A stretch of DNA of 40,942 bases from Acidilobaceae archaeon (GCA_028276165.1 JAPYWV010000003.1:1-40942), one strand, 5' to 3'; counted from the stretch's first letter, positions 1-10,176 are shown. Translations and numbers: made by a program. Notes: generated from the letters alone by a model not told the origin.

Positions 1-381
1 CGATTTTGTAACCTTGTACCATTAGAGCCAAGCCCCAGCACCACCACCAGATACTTCCAAGCTTAAATACACAAGTATATACTTGATTCTGTGTTTTAAG
101 CCTTAAGCATGATGAGGTCTAATACCGGGGGTTACCTAGAGCTCCTAGCATAGGGTTGTAGTCTCGACTACTGGAGCTCCCAACCCTTCAAATTCTAAGA
201 TTTCAGTCTAGGGGCTACGTTACCTCCTATTGGCTCTGAGCTCTTAGATCATGGGGTTTCATGGGGGTGTTGTTGAGCGGGAGGTTACTCTAGGGAGTGG
301 GGCCCCCTATTAGGGGTTGTAAGCCTGGGGTTTGTGTCCCCCGGGTGTTTCATGTTTTAAGGTTTACCTTCCCACCAGTAT

Positions 382-1599
382 ATGGGGGCTTGGTTGTTTA
401 GGTTTATCCATGTTTCTGATACTCATCTTGGTGCTAGGCCTTACGGTCTTATCGAGAGGGAGAAGGATTTCTATGAGGCTTTCAGGTGGGTTGTTGATAG
501 GGCTTTGGAGCTCCGCGTTGATGCTGTGCTTCACGCTGGCGATATGTTTCACAGTTCTACCCCCAGGCCTGTGACCTACATCCATGCTATTAGGGAGTTG
601 AGGAGGCTTACTGGGGCTGGTGTTAGGTTCATAGTTGCTCCTGGTAACCACGAGTTGCCCAAGGCCGAGGCTCTCGGCTCCCCTATCAGGGTCTTGGAGG
701 ATCTGGGTTTAGCCTATGCCCCCAGGGATCCTGGTAGGCCTCATGCGGTCGAGTTCGAAGGTCTATCGGTTATAGTGTTCTCGGAGTGGGCCTCAGAGCA
801 TCTCAGCAGGGTCGACCCGGCATCCCTAACCAGGTCTAAGGTCAGGGTGGGGCTCGCCCACGTAACCCTCTGCGACGCCCTAGCGGAGGCTGAGGGCGTC
901 CCCTTGGAGAGGTGTGGTGGGCCTCGTAGGATGCTATCCTCCATGGTGAGAGGCGGCTACAGCTACCTAGCGTTAGGTGACATACACACGCCCTGGGAGC
1001 ACAGGGTTCCAGGAGCTCCCCCCATGGTCTACCCTGGTTCAACGGAGTACCTTGACGTAGACGAGTACAGGAGGAATAGTAGTAGGTACGTGTACCTCGT
1101 CGAGCTAGACGAGGGGGGCCTCGTTAGAGCTGAGAGGTTGAAGATAGAGACTGTGAGGCCTTGGATCGTAGTCGAGGGGGGTTACCAGGAGGTTTCAAGG
1201 ATCATTGAATCCGTTAGGAGGCCTCCCGGCAGTAAGGAGCCGATAGTCTACGTGAAGGTTAAAGGCACGCTAGACCAGGCTAGGAGGAGATCGCTCAAGG
1301 CAAGGCTCGACGCTCTCAGAGGAGATGGTGTGATATTGCACTATGATCTTGTGGTAGAGGAGAGGGGGGAGCCTAGGCGTGTATACACACCTCAAACCCT
1401 AAGCTTGGAGTCCATGTTGGAGAAGCTACTTGAAAGGTGTGGTGAGGGTATTAGGAGGGATCTGGTACACTTGCTAACAATGTTGTTAAACAACCCTGGG
1501 GATAGAGCTGTAGTTAGTAGCTTTGCCAGAGCCCTAGAGGAGAGGGGGGATCTGGTGGAGTGCATCAATAGAGCTTTTGGAGAGGGGTTTCCGAGATGA
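382..1599 (+). CDS. mre11: DNA double-strand break repair nuclease Mre11
   Basis: Calcineurin-like phosphoesterase motifs HVSDTHLG, GDMFHSS, APGNHE; directly followed by rad50 with an ATGA overlap; TTTTAA box about 25 nt before the start. Confidence 0.95.
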   Translation: MGAWLFRFIHVSDTHLGARPYGLIEREKDFYEAFRWVVDRALELRVDAVLHAGDMFHSSTPRPVTYIHAIRELRRLTGAGVRFIVAPGNHELPKAEALGSPIRVLEDLGLAYAPRDPGRPHAVEFEGLSVIVFSEWASEHLSRVDPASLTRSKVRVGLAHVTLCDALAEAEGVPLERCGGPRRMLSSMVRGGYSYLALGDIHTPWEHRVPGAPPMVYPGSTEYLDVDEYRRNSSRYVYLVELDEGGLVRAERLKIETVRPWIVVEGGYQEVSRIIESVRRPPGSKEPIVYVKVKGTLDQARRRSLKARLDALRGDGVILHYDLVVEERGEPRRVYTPQTLSLESMLEKLLERCGEGIRRDLVHLLTMLLNNPGDRAVVSSFARALEERGDLVECINRAFGEGFPR

Positions 1600-3908
1600 T
1601 AATTAGGGAGGTTGAGTTAAAGAACATACTATCGCATGAGAGTACTAGGGTTGAGTTCACACCTGGAATCAACGTCATAGTCGGGCCTAACGGTTCTGGT
1701 AAGAGCTCCATCATAGACTCGATACTACTATCCATGCTTGGAGCCTGCACTACATCAAGGGAGGTTGTGAGATCTGATCTAGGCGAGATCCTAAGGGTTG
1801 GAGCTCAAAGCGGCTACATAAGGGTTAAGTTCGAGATTGGTGGTTCAACGTATGTCGTGGAAAGGGTTATATCAAGGGATCTAGGTAGGACTACCTCCAC
1901 ATTGAAGCTAGAGAAGCTCGACGGCTCAACTCGTAAAACGCTAGCCTCAGGCAGGGAGCAGTTTTGCATGTGGATCCAATCACTCCTAGGCATAAGCGAC
2001 CCCCTCGTGCTAACATCAACACTTGTAGCTAGGCAGGGTTACCTAGCCGAGTTCATTGAGATGGAGCCTTCTAGGAGGAAGGAGAGGGTGTTAGACCTCG
2101 TGGGTTTAAGTAGGCTTGAGGAGGCTAGGGATGCTCTAGCTGATGAGGTTAAGAGGGTTACAGCTGAGGTGGCAGTCCTCGAGTCTAAGCAGAGGGATTA
2201 CAGGGAGAAGGAGAAGCGTGTTAAAAGCCTAGAGCAGGAGGTAGCTAGGATTGAGAAGAGCCTTGAGGATGCTAGGGGGCTTAGATCGAGGATCCAGAGT
2301 GAGCTAGAGAGGGTTAAGGAGGAGCTTGGAAGGCTGGAGGAGGCTCTAACGATAATAGCTAAGCTCAAGCCGTTGGAGGAGCTACGCAAGCAGATAGAGG
2401 ATGAGGAGTCTAGGGTTAGGGAGCTCGAGTCAAGACTATCAAGACTTGGAGATGTGGACGTCAAGGGGGTGGAGAAGCTCCTAGAGATGTGGGGTAGCGT
2501 GAGAACCCTAAACTCAAGGCTTAAATCAGACTCTGAGAGGCTTAGAAACCTGGAGTCAACCATAGCAAGGGTTGTAGAGGATCTTAGGAGGCTTGGGTTA
2601 AACCCTGAAGGTGACATCGTAGAATTCATATCTAGAGCTCTCCACGAGGTGGAAGAGGAGGAGTCAAGGCATAGAGAGCTCCTAGGATCGCTTGACGGTG
2701 AGCTGAGGACTCTAAACAACATTGTTAACGTGTCAGTTGAAAGCGATAGGTGTCCCCTGTGCGGGTCGCAGATTGGGAGGGATAGGCTTGAGCACATACT
2801 CATGGAGCATAGGGGTCGCCTAGAGGAGCTCAAGAGGAGGAGGGCTGAGGTTAGCTTGAAGCTCAGCCAGCTATCTAAACGGAAAGCTGTCCTCGAAGAT
2901 CTTAGGAGGAGGGCTGAGGTGGCATACATGGAGCTCCCACAGGTGAGGGAGAGGGTTCTAGAGGCTGAGAGTGAGATTAGAAGATTCCTAGAACTGTGCT
3001 CCAGCATAACCAGGACTAGTGTTAAAAAGGTTGAAGAATGCCCGGTAGAGGATCTTAGGATGCTCGTCGACGAGGTTAAATCGGTGAACGTAGCTCTAGC
3101 AGAGTCTAGGAGGAGGCTTGAAGAGCTTAAAGCTAGGTTCGATGAGGGTGAGTACAAGCTTTACAAGAGCTCCCTAGAGAAGCTCGGTGTAAGCGTGGAG
3201 GACGTGGAGTCCAGGTACCAGGAGGCTAGGAGGCTTCGTGGCAAGCTTGAGTTGGAGCTCTCGAAGGCTAATGAGAGCGTGCACAGGCTTGAGGGTGAGC
3301 TTAAGGCTAGGGTTGAGGAGCTCTCAAGGCTTAGGGTTGAGGTTGAGGGTTTAAGGGGGGAGCTCTCAAGGCTACAGGCTAAGAAGTCCACGCTAGCCGC
3401 CTTAGAGCTCCTAAGGGGTAGGGTTCTAGGTAAGAATGGCGTCCTAGCCAGGGTTCTAACGAGCACGCTTAGGGAGGCTCTCGAGGCTAACGTTAACAGT
3501 ATACTCGAAGCACTTGGTAGAGAGTTTAGGGTTAGGGTTACGGAGGGCTTCGACATAGAGGTTTCTAGTGGCGGTGCAACCCTCTCAACGAGATCCCTTA
3601 GCGGGGGTGAGAGGACACTATTATCAATAGCGTTCAGGCTAGCCCTAGCATCCATACTAGTCAAGAAACAGCTATCGATACTGGTGCTCGACGAGCCGAC
3701 AGAGTACCTGGATGAGAATAATAGGAGGCAGGTCTTCGACGTCATAGCTAGGGTTGCTGGTAGCGTGGATCAAGTGATAGTGGTGACACACGACGTAGAG
3801 GTTGAGGAGATAGCTGATAGGATAATCAGGGTCTACAAGGTTGGTGATAGGAGTGTAGTTGAGGTTGAGGAGGTGGCTAGAGCTCCAACCGCTCAAGCCT
3901 CCTCCTAA
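1596..3908 (+). CDS. rad50: DNA double-strand break repair ATPase Rad50
   Basis: Walker A GPNGSGKSS, coiled coil, zinc hook CPLCG, signature LSGGERTLLSIAFRLA, Walker B LSILVLDEPTEYLD. Confidence 0.96.
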   Translation: MIIREVELKNILSHESTRVEFTPGINVIVGPNGSGKSSIIDSILLSMLGACTTSREVVRSDLGEILRVGAQSGYIRVKFEIGGSTYVVERVISRDLGRTTSTLKLEKLDGSTRKTLASGREQFCMWIQSLLGISDPLVLTSTLVARQGYLAEFIEMEPSRRKERVLDLVGLSRLEEARDALADEVKRVTAEVAVLESKQRDYREKEKRVKSLEQEVARIEKSLEDARGLRSRIQSELERVKEELGRLEEALTIIAKLKPLEELRKQIEDEESRVRELESRLSRLGDVDVKGVEKLLEMWGSVRTLNSRLKSDSERLRNLESTIARVVEDLRRLGLNPEGDIVEFISRALHEVEEEESRHRELLGSLDGELRTLNNIVNVSVESDRCPLCGSQIGRDRLEHILMEHRGRLEELKRRRAEVSLKLSQLSKRKAVLEDLRRRAEVAYMELPQVRERVLEAESEIRRFLELCSSITRTSVKKVEECPVEDLRMLVDEVKSVNVALAESRRRLEELKARFDEGEYKLYKSSLEKLGVSVEDVESRYQEARRLRGKLELELSKANESVHRLEGELKARVEELSRLRVEVEGLRGELSRLQAKKSTLAALELLRGRVLGKNGVLARVLTSTLREALEANVNSILEALGREFRVRVTEGFDIEVSSGGATLSTRSLSGGERTLLSIAFRLALASILVKKQLSILVLDEPTEYLDENNRRQVFDVIARVAGSVDQVIVVTHDVEVEEIADRIIRVYKVGDRSVVEVEEVARAPTAQASS

Positions 3909-5256
3909 CATATGCCTCGAAAATATCCGGCATAGTCTTCCTGACTATCTCGGCCACCTCAGTATCGCTCAGAGGCCTCCTCCTACCATTACTGAAAGCC
4001 TCTAAAACCATGTTGTATGCCTTGGAAACCCTCTCATCATCCTTCTCCACGAGCCCCTCAGGTACTCCGTGCTGTCTAAGCCAGAATACTATCGATGACC
4101 TCCCGGAGTAGGGTGTGATCTCGATGGTGTAGGGTACTCCTAGCACCTCCTCCGGGTCGAAGGGTAGGTAGACCTCGGGGTTCTTTAGGAGACCGTCAAT
4201 GTGTATACCAGCCTTCGTCTTAAAAGCGTTAGCTCCCACAAGTGGCTGGAACTCTGGGACCCTGAACCCGGCCTTCTCCAACACCCTAACAGCCTTCCAC
4301 ACAGCCTTTAGGTTAACCCTCTCCCCCTTTATGGAGGCGTAGTGTAGTAGCATAACCTCCAGCGGGCAGTTTCCAGCCCTCTCACCCACGCCTAATAGCG
4401 TGCAGTTTGACTCGAAAGCACCGCTCATCCAGGCCGAGAGGTGGTTTGTTACAACTAAACCCATATCATTGTGACCATGGAACCCTATGTTCTCAGGCTT
4501 GAAACCCAAGCTTCTAACGAGAGCTACAAGCCTTGGAATGCTCCTAGGTAGAGGAGCCTCCCTGAAGGGCACACCTAGCCCTAGTGTATCGGAGAGCCTA
4601 ACCTTAGCCTCGAAACCCTCCCTCTCAGCAAGCCTAAGGTACCTCTCAAGGAACAGGGCTACGAAGCCTGGATCAGCTCTAGTAACATCCTCAAGAGCAC
4701 ACTTAACAGTTAAACCCCTCCTATAAGCCTCACCGATCACCCCAAGGTACCTCTCAAGAGCCTCACTCCTGCTAAGACCAAGCTTGTAGTATATATGGTA
4801 ATCGGATATCGAGGTTAGCACAACAGTCTCCTCAAGACGGGCCTCTGATACGAGGCTTAGATCACTCCTGGAGGCCCTAATCCAGCCAACAACCCTAGGG
4901 TATTCGTAGCCTAGCTCTAGAAGCCTCCTAGCAACAACCCTATCCTTATCAGTGTACAGGAAGACCTCAGTACTAACAATAGCCCTGCCACCATTATTAA
5001 GCTCTACCAGGACCTCGTACAACTGGAGGGACTCCTCGACAGTGAAGTAACCGAAACCCTGCTGGCCGTCACGGAGAGTTGTGTCGGTCAAATAGATACC
5101 GTTAAGCTCCACACCATCGAAAACAAGCCTAGGCAGACTATTTAAAAGACATCCCTCCAACACCGAGATTCCAGTAAGAATACTTAGACAGGTATTTAAG
5201 CGTTTCCACCGACATCTGTCGAAAATAATAGTTTTTAGGCAAGAGCCCCCTATCAC
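3877..5256 (-). CDS. HMGL-family acyltransferase resembling Re-citrate synthase (isopropylmalate/homocitrate synthase superfamily)
   Basis: TDTTLRDGQQ, EVFLYTDKDR, YPRVVGWIRA, LTSISDYHIYYKL, EDVTRAD, GFHGHNDMGLV, GVGERAGNCPLE. These resemble remembered Clostridium-type Re-citrate synthase segments. The ORF N-terminus is probably over-extended; the real start is likely near VELNGIYLTDTTLRDGQQ. Confidence 0.75.
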   Translation of the reverse strand: MIGGSCLKTIIFDRCRWKRLNTCLSILTGISVLEGCLLNSLPRLVFDGVELNGIYLTDTTLRDGQQGFGYFTVEESLQLYEVLVELNNGGRAIVSTEVFLYTDKDRVVARRLLELGYEYPRVVGWIRASRSDLSLVSEARLEETVVLTSISDYHIYYKLGLSRSEALERYLGVIGEAYRRGLTVKCALEDVTRADPGFVALFLERYLRLAEREGFEAKVRLSDTLGLGVPFREAPLPRSIPRLVALVRSLGFKPENIGFHGHNDMGLVVTNHLSAWMSGAFESNCTLLGVGERAGNCPLEVMLLHYASIKGERVNLKAVWKAVRVLEKAGFRVPEFQPLVGANAFKTKAGIHIDGLLKNPEVYLPFDPEEVLGVPYTIEITPYSGRSSIVFWLRQHGVPEGLVEKDDERVSKAYNMVLEAFSNGRRRPLSDTEVAEIVRKTMPDIFEAYVRRRLERLEL

Positions 5257-5278
5257 GTTAAGTTCTAGGAGGGGTGTT

Positions 5279-6151
5279 TCACGCCACCACCAGTACAGAT
5301 CCTATTAGGGTTAACAGGGAGGATGTTAGAGTACTCAACTTGAACACCTCCCCCGTGCGCCTCGATAGTAGGCTGGCTGTCACGGTGGCCGCCACAGGCC
5401 TGGTGTTCTGTAACGGTGTTACCATGCTCACACCAACACCCATTAGTGCAACGTACCTGGCAGCCTGCCCTAGAGCTGCTAGTAGACCAGCTAACGCGAT
5501 GTAGGTTAGCTGTCCTCTCCCTAGAGCTCCAACCCCGATCCCACCACTCCTAAGTGCTAGGAGGACCTCTACGAGTAACCCCGAGCTGTAAGCTATGAGG
5601 ACACCCGCTATCGGATTCCCACTCTCAAGGTTACCAAGCCTCCCCAGGGTTATAGCGATAGCCATTGAGAGCCCTGCTAGGAGCCCGAAGAACACGCCGG
5701 TCAAATCAAGCCTCCCCAAACCCCCACCTTGGACCAGGAGCACTACAGCGAGGAGGAGTAGGAGGGATCCAGCTATCCTCGGGAGACCTATAGGCTCTCC
5801 GAGAGCCAACCCTATAAGGAGATTGTAGATAACACTAGTGGACACCAGAACACTGGTAGCCCCAGCTCCAATCCTACCAATAGCACGGTACATAGAAGCC
5901 CTCCCCACAGGGAAGTTGACAACACCGGCCAACACATAGAAGGTGAAAGCCTTCAAACCAACAAGCTCGAAACCACCAAGAGCGAAGGCCAAGATGAGTA
6001 TAACAGGGTAACCAGCAATAAGGGAGACCAAGACCCCACTACCAGCATCCCTTAAACCGGAGACCCTCACGGTAACATCGTGTAAGCCGAAGAGCAACCC
6101 AGTTGACACTGCAGCTGGAATGGCCAGGTAGGCGGTGTCCACGCGAAGCAC
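5279..6151 (-). CDS. EamA/DMT-superfamily transporter-like membrane protein
   Basis: About ten hydrophobic segments in two halves; small-residue-rich helices typical of DMT permeases. Confidence 0.75.
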   Translation of the reverse strand: MLRVDTAYLAIPAAVSTGLLFGLHDVTVRVSGLRDAGSGVLVSLIAGYPVILILAFALGGFELVGLKAFTFYVLAGVVNFPVGRASMYRAIGRIGAGATSVLVSTSVIYNLLIGLALGEPIGLPRIAGSLLLLLAVVLLVQGGGLGRLDLTGVFFGLLAGLSMAIAITLGRLGNLESGNPIAGVLIAYSSGLLVEVLLALRSGGIGVGALGRGQLTYIALAGLLAALGQAARYVALMGVGVSMVTPLQNTRPVAATVTASLLSRRTGEVFKLSTLTSSLLTLIGSVLVVA

Positions 6152-6310
6152 CCTTATAGCATAATGTCTTAAATCTTAAAAGCTGGTGTTAGCGCAGTTA
6201 AACCTCATACAAGGACATCTGCGGGGGAGCTCAGGCTTCTACTCTAGGAACGTGGTGATGTACGTCGGAACCACGTTTTAAGCTCAAATTAGGATTGGAA
6301 ATCTAGGGTA

Positions 6311-6633
6311 GCAGGAATTGTTTTAAAGAAATACAGGCTCGTCAAAGACCCCCAATGTAGGAATGTAGGTGAAGCTGTGGAGGTAGCGTTTCCCAGCTGG
6401 CATTTAACCCAGCATTCTAGTAGAACGGTGATGGTTTTAGAGAAGGATGTTAAGGAGTTCGGCTAGACTATAACTTACATGCTCCGATTGAAGAGGTTTA
6501 AGGTGGTATAGCCTGTTGTATCTCGATGCACTCGAACTCAGCTGGGTATCTTAGGAGAAGGGGTTATGAATTCAGGGTGAAATGTGAGGTAGGTATGGAG
6601 GTGTTGAGGCTAGTTAAACAGAGCTCACAATAC
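6311..6633 (+). pseudogene. Decayed coding relic, possibly OsmC-like
   Basis: Frame at 6311-6463 reads AGIVLKKYRLVKDPQCRNVGEAVEVAFPSWHLTQHSSRTVMVLEKDVKEFG then stop. A shifted frame from 6466 continues DYNLHAPIEEV*GGIACCISMHSNSAGYLRRRGYEFRVKCEVGMEVLRLVKQSSQY*. One frameshift plus one in-frame TAA would explain both. Confidence 0.4.
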
Positions 6634-6795
6634 TAAGATCAGTATAATCCAATCACCTCAGCGTCTTTCCCCTCTTCCCTTGATCTAGGAGTACTCCGAA
6701 TGTCTGAAAGTTTGTTTTCCGAGAGTGTGTCTCCTAGAGTGTTTGAGGTTTTAGTAAGCACGTTGCCTGTTATATACACTATTTTATAATTTCTC

Positions 6796-6809
6796 ACCTA
6801 CTAATAGGT
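6796..6809. promoter_or_regulatory. Palindrome ACCTA-CTAA-TAGGT between TATA-like box and porG start
   Basis: TTTTATAATTT at about 6782-6792, 5-bp-arm palindrome at 6796-6809, ORF start 6816. Confidence 0.35.
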
Positions 6810-6815
6810 ATTTGG

Positions 6816-7367
6816 GTGTTTGGTTGTTTGTTGCGGGAGCTCCTCATACTTAGTAGGGGTGGTCAGGGGGGTGTTACTGCTTCTAGGATTCTAGCTAGTG
6901 CTGTTGCCCTTGAGGGTAGGTGGGCTCAGGCTATTCCTGAGTTTGGTGCTGAGAGGAGGGGTGCTATTGTTAGATCATACCTACGCATCTCCGATAGGCG
7001 TATTCTCAGGCATTCTAGTGTTAGGAGGCCTGAGGGTGTTGTGGTGTTTAGTAGTAGGATTCTAGAGCTTATAGATGTTGATAAGGTGATTCCCGTTGAT
7101 TCAACTGTCCTCGTTAACTCCCCTGTTAAGCCTAAGCTGGAGGGTAGGGTTGTGTACAGTGTTGATGCTACTGGTATCGCTCTTAAGCTTGGCCTCGTCA
7201 TAGCTGGGTGGCCTGTTGTTAACACTGCTATGGCCTCGGCTACGGCCAAGGTCTTCGGTATAGCCTCCCTCGATAGCATTGTTAGAGCTCTAGGCGAGTA
7301 CTTCAGGGGCAAGCTTCTCGATGTCAACGTTGAGGCTGCCAGGATAGCCTGGGGTGAGGTGGCCTAG
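6816..7367 (+). CDS. porG: 2-oxoacid (pyruvate):ferredoxin oxidoreductase gamma subunit
   Basis: [39 protein letters not shown]; first of four subunit genes. Confidence 0.93.
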   Translation: MFGCLLRELLILSRGGQGGVTASRILASAVALEGRWAQAIPEFGAERRGAIVRSYLRISDRRILRHSSVRRPEGVVVFSSRILELIDVDKVIPVDSTVLVNSPVKPKLEGRVVYSVDATGIALKLGLVIAGWPVVNTAMASATAKVFGIASLDSIVRALGEYFRGKLLDVNVEAARIAWGEVA

Positions 7368-7369
7368 GG

Positions 7370-7684
7370 GTGGGCTCGGTCTACGAGCCTGTGGATCTTG
7401 AGAGGGAGGCTCTAGAGGATCTCAAGGCGTTCGTTGACAAGCTCCTCTCGAAACCAGCCCCGGGCTCCGCAGGCCCTACCGGGACTTGGAGGCTCTACAA
7501 GCCTGTCATTGATAGTGTTAAGTGTATAAGGTGTGGTATATGCTGGCTATACTGCCCCGATGACGTTATAAACTGGGCTCCCAGGGAGCTCCCAGTGGTG
7601 GACTACATATACTGTAAGGGTTGTGGCATATGCTCTAACGTGTGCCCCGTTAAAGCCATAGACATGGTCTTGGAGGGTGAGTAG
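7370..7684 (+). CDS. porD: 2-oxoacid:ferredoxin oxidoreductase delta subunit (2x[4Fe-4S] ferredoxin)
   Basis: [12 protein letters not shown] and [12 protein letters not shown] motifs; GTG start. Confidence 0.94.
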   Translation: MGSVYEPVDLEREALEDLKAFVDKLLSKPAPGSAGPTGTWRLYKPVIDSVKCIRCGICWLYCPDDVINWAPRELPVVDYIYCKGCGICSNVCPVKAIDMVLEGE

Positions 7685-8871
7685 TGTTGAGGGTCAAGGT
7701 TTTAATGGGGAATACTGCTGTAGCAGAAGCCGTTAGGATGGCCGGGGTTGAGGTTATCTCAGCATACCCCATAACACCTCAGACTATAATCGTTGAGAGG
7801 ATAGCTGAAATGGTTGAAAGGGGGGAGCTTAAGGCTAGGTATGTTAGGGTTGAGAGTGAGCACTCAGCCCTAGCGGTGGTCTACGGTGCTAGCGCTAGCG
7901 GGGCCAGGGTTTTCACAGCGACATCAAGCCACGGCCTCCTCTACATGTACGAGATGCTATGGTGGGTTGCTAATAGCAGGCTCCCCGTGGTGATGGCGGT
8001 TGTTACAAGGGCCATAGGGCCCCCGTGGAACATACATAGTGATCACCAGGACGCTCTAACAGTTAGGGATGCAGGGTGGATCATAGGGTTCGCTTCCAGC
8101 GTTGAAGAAGCTTTCGACATGACCCTACAAGCCTATAGGGTGGGGGAGGATAGGAGGGTTCTACTACCGGTAATGGTGGCCCTCGACGGCTTCACGTTAA
8201 GCCATACATGTGAGCCCGTTAGGCTACCAGAGGAGTCTGAGGTTAGAGGGTGGCTACCACCACGCGAACCCCTACCATTCAAGCTAGAGCCTGGGAGCTA
8301 CTTCGCTGTAGGCAACCTAGGCCCCGACGAGGTTACAATGGAGCTTAGATGGTACATCTGGAGGGCTATGGAGAGGGCTAAGCATGTCATAAGGGAGGTT
8401 TCAGCTGATTACGCTAGGAGGTTTGATAGGAGTGTTCACGGCCTCATAGAGGGGTTTAGGGTTGAGGATGCGAAATACCTGGTAGTCCTAGCTGGTGCTT
8501 GGAGCGGTGATGCCATGGAGGCTGTCGACATGCTAAGGGATGAGGGTTACCCCGTTGGCCTGGTAAGGCTGAGGTATGTAAGGCCCTTCCCCGTGGAGGA
8601 GTTGAGGGAGCTAGCTTCAAGTGTTAGAGCTGTACTCGTCGTCGATAGAGCTGTATCGATGGGCCACATGGGGGTTATAGCGGGTGACCTAGTATCAGCG
8701 GTAAGAGGCAAGGTTACGGTTAAGAACGTGATAGCGGGCCTCGGTGGTGTCGATGTAAGCCCCGACGACTTCAAGACCATGATAAAGGGGTTTATCGAGG
8801 AGTACGAGAGCGGAGCTCTGGATAGCTGGTTCTACACTGAATGGTACATGCCCTGGGTGAGGAGGGGATGA
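7684..8871 (+). CDS. porA: 2-oxoacid:ferredoxin oxidoreductase alpha subunit
   Basis: GNTAVAEAVRMAGVEVISAYPITPQTIIVE, VESEHSALAVVYGAS; GTG start overlaps the porD stop. Confidence 0.95.
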   Translation: MLRVKVLMGNTAVAEAVRMAGVEVISAYPITPQTIIVERIAEMVERGELKARYVRVESEHSALAVVYGASASGARVFTATSSHGLLYMYEMLWWVANSRLPVVMAVVTRAIGPPWNIHSDHQDALTVRDAGWIIGFASSVEEAFDMTLQAYRVGEDRRVLLPVMVALDGFTLSHTCEPVRLPEESEVRGWLPPREPLPFKLEPGSYFAVGNLGPDEVTMELRWYIWRAMERAKHVIREVSADYARRFDRSVHGLIEGFRVEDAKYLVVLAGAWSGDAMEAVDMLRDEGYPVGLVRLRYVRPFPVEELRELASSVRAVLVVDRAVSMGHMGVIAGDLVSAVRGKVTVKNVIAGLGGVDVSPDDFKTMIKGFIEEYESGALDSWFYTEWYMPWVRRG

Positions 8872-9788
8872 GCGTACCCTGGCTCGCCTCTAGGAGGACT
8901 AGGGGAGTGCTACCAGGTAACCCTGCATGCTCCGGATGCCCCCACAACATAGGTTTAAAGGTTCTAGGTAGGGTTCTGGGGGATAAAGCTGTACTAGTAG
9001 TCCCAGCAGGGTGTACGAGCATCATAGCAGGTTACTGGCCTAGAGGGGGGCTCGAGTTCCCCCTACTCCATGTTCCATTCGCCTCCGCGCCAGCAGTGGC
9101 ATCAGGTGTTAGAGCAGCATTAGACCTCGGGGGGAGGGGTGACGCTATAGTAGTGGTATGGTCTGGTGATGGAGGTGCAGCTGACATAGGATTCGCTACC
9201 CTAAGCGGTGCAGCCACGAGAAACGAGGATATACTGGTTATAGTGAGCGATAACGAGGCCTACATGAACACAGGGGTTCAGGCTAGCGGGACGACGATGT
9301 GGAAAGCCCTAACAACAACAAGCCCCATAATAGGGAAGACGGAGGAGAGGAAGGATATAGCGTTGATAATGCTAATGCACAAGGTGCCGTACGTCGCAAC
9401 AGCATCGATAGGATACCCATCAGACTTAGCGGAGAAGATAAGGAGAGCGAGCGAGGTGAAGGGATTCAAGCTAATACACCTACACTCACCATGCCCACCT
9501 GGGTGGAGGTTCGATTCAGACAAAACAGTGCTAGTAGCTAAGCTAGCGGTTGAAACAGGAGCATGGATACTATGGGAGTACGATAGGGGGAACTTCAGGA
9601 TAAGCCCGCCAAGCACACCCTACAGGGATAAGAGTAGGAGGAAACCACTAACAGAGTACATAAAACTACAAGGGAGGCTAGCACACCTAACAGAAGAGGA
9701 TGTAAGAGAGATAGAGAGGAGGATAGACGAGAACTGGAACCTGATACTAGAACTAGAGAAATACTACACAAGCCATGTAAAAGCTTAA
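8868..9788 (+). CDS. porB: 2-oxoacid:ferredoxin oxidoreductase beta subunit (TPP-binding)
   Basis: GNPACSGCPHNIGLK, VVWSGDGGAADIGFATLSGAATRNEDILVIVSDNEAYMNTGVQ. ATGA overlap with porA at 8868; the ORF-track start 8841 is likely too early. Confidence 0.95.
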   Translation: MSVPWLASRRTRGVLPGNPACSGCPHNIGLKVLGRVLGDKAVLVVPAGCTSIIAGYWPRGGLEFPLLHVPFASAPAVASGVRAALDLGGRGDAIVVVWSGDGGAADIGFATLSGAATRNEDILVIVSDNEAYMNTGVQASGTTMWKALTTTSPIIGKTEERKDIALIMLMHKVPYVATASIGYPSDLAEKIRRASEVKGFKLIHLHSPCPPGWRFDSDKTVLVAKLAVETGAWILWEYDRGNFRISPPSTPYRDKSRRKPLTEYIKLQGRLAHLTEEDVREIERRIDENWNLILELEKYYTSHVKA

Positions 9789-9818
9789 AAACACAGGCAA
9801 ACAGTATAGGGAGAGGAA

Positions 9819-9896
9819 GCCGCGGTAGTATAGCCTGGACGAGTATGCGGGCCTGTCAAGCCCGTGACCCGGGTTCAAATCCCGGCCGCGGCGCCA
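9819..9896 (+). tRNA. tRNA-Asp (anticodon GTC), CCA encoded, no intron
   Basis: Acceptor GCCGCGG/CCGCGGC, anticodon stem CGGGC/GCCCG with loop CTGTCAA, T arm CCGGG-TTCAAAT-CCCGG, discriminator G then CCA. Confidence 0.96.
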
Positions 9897-10176
9897 CCCG
9901 ATAACCTCCATCCATCATAACCCACACTTAGTTTAGACTACTCACACTCAACAAAGCCTATACAAGTTCCACGCGTCAACCATAGGGTAAACGTTTAAGG
10001 ATGCAGACGAGGGGTTACTTAAAACCCCCTAGTTAAGTGGGAGGTTCGCCAGCCTAGAAGGTAGCCGAGGATCCTCTTAATTGGAGGGGTCCAGTAAGGT
10101 TTATGAAGTACATCTAATTAGACACGAGCATCTACGGTTCTTTTAAGTCTAACAATAGGGTTTTGGTGTTCTCAGC

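Noticed and set aside
1-381. SRP RNA or RNase P RNA
   Set aside because: No recognisable conserved core motifs of either RNA; only local hairpins.
332-651. ORFs at 332-574 (+) and 364-651 (-)
   Set aside because: Overlap the mre11 5' end in other frames; mre11 has clear catalytic motifs.
2198-3745. Long antisense ORFs (319 and 194 aa) opposite rad50
   Set aside because: Low-complexity Ser/Leu-rich translations mirroring the Glu/Arg/Leu-rich coiled coil of Rad50; typical antisense artefacts.
6466-6633. Stop-codon recoding (selenocysteine/pyrrolysine) in the relic
   Set aside because: The in-frame stop is TAA, not TGA or TAG, and there is also a frameshift; decay is simpler.
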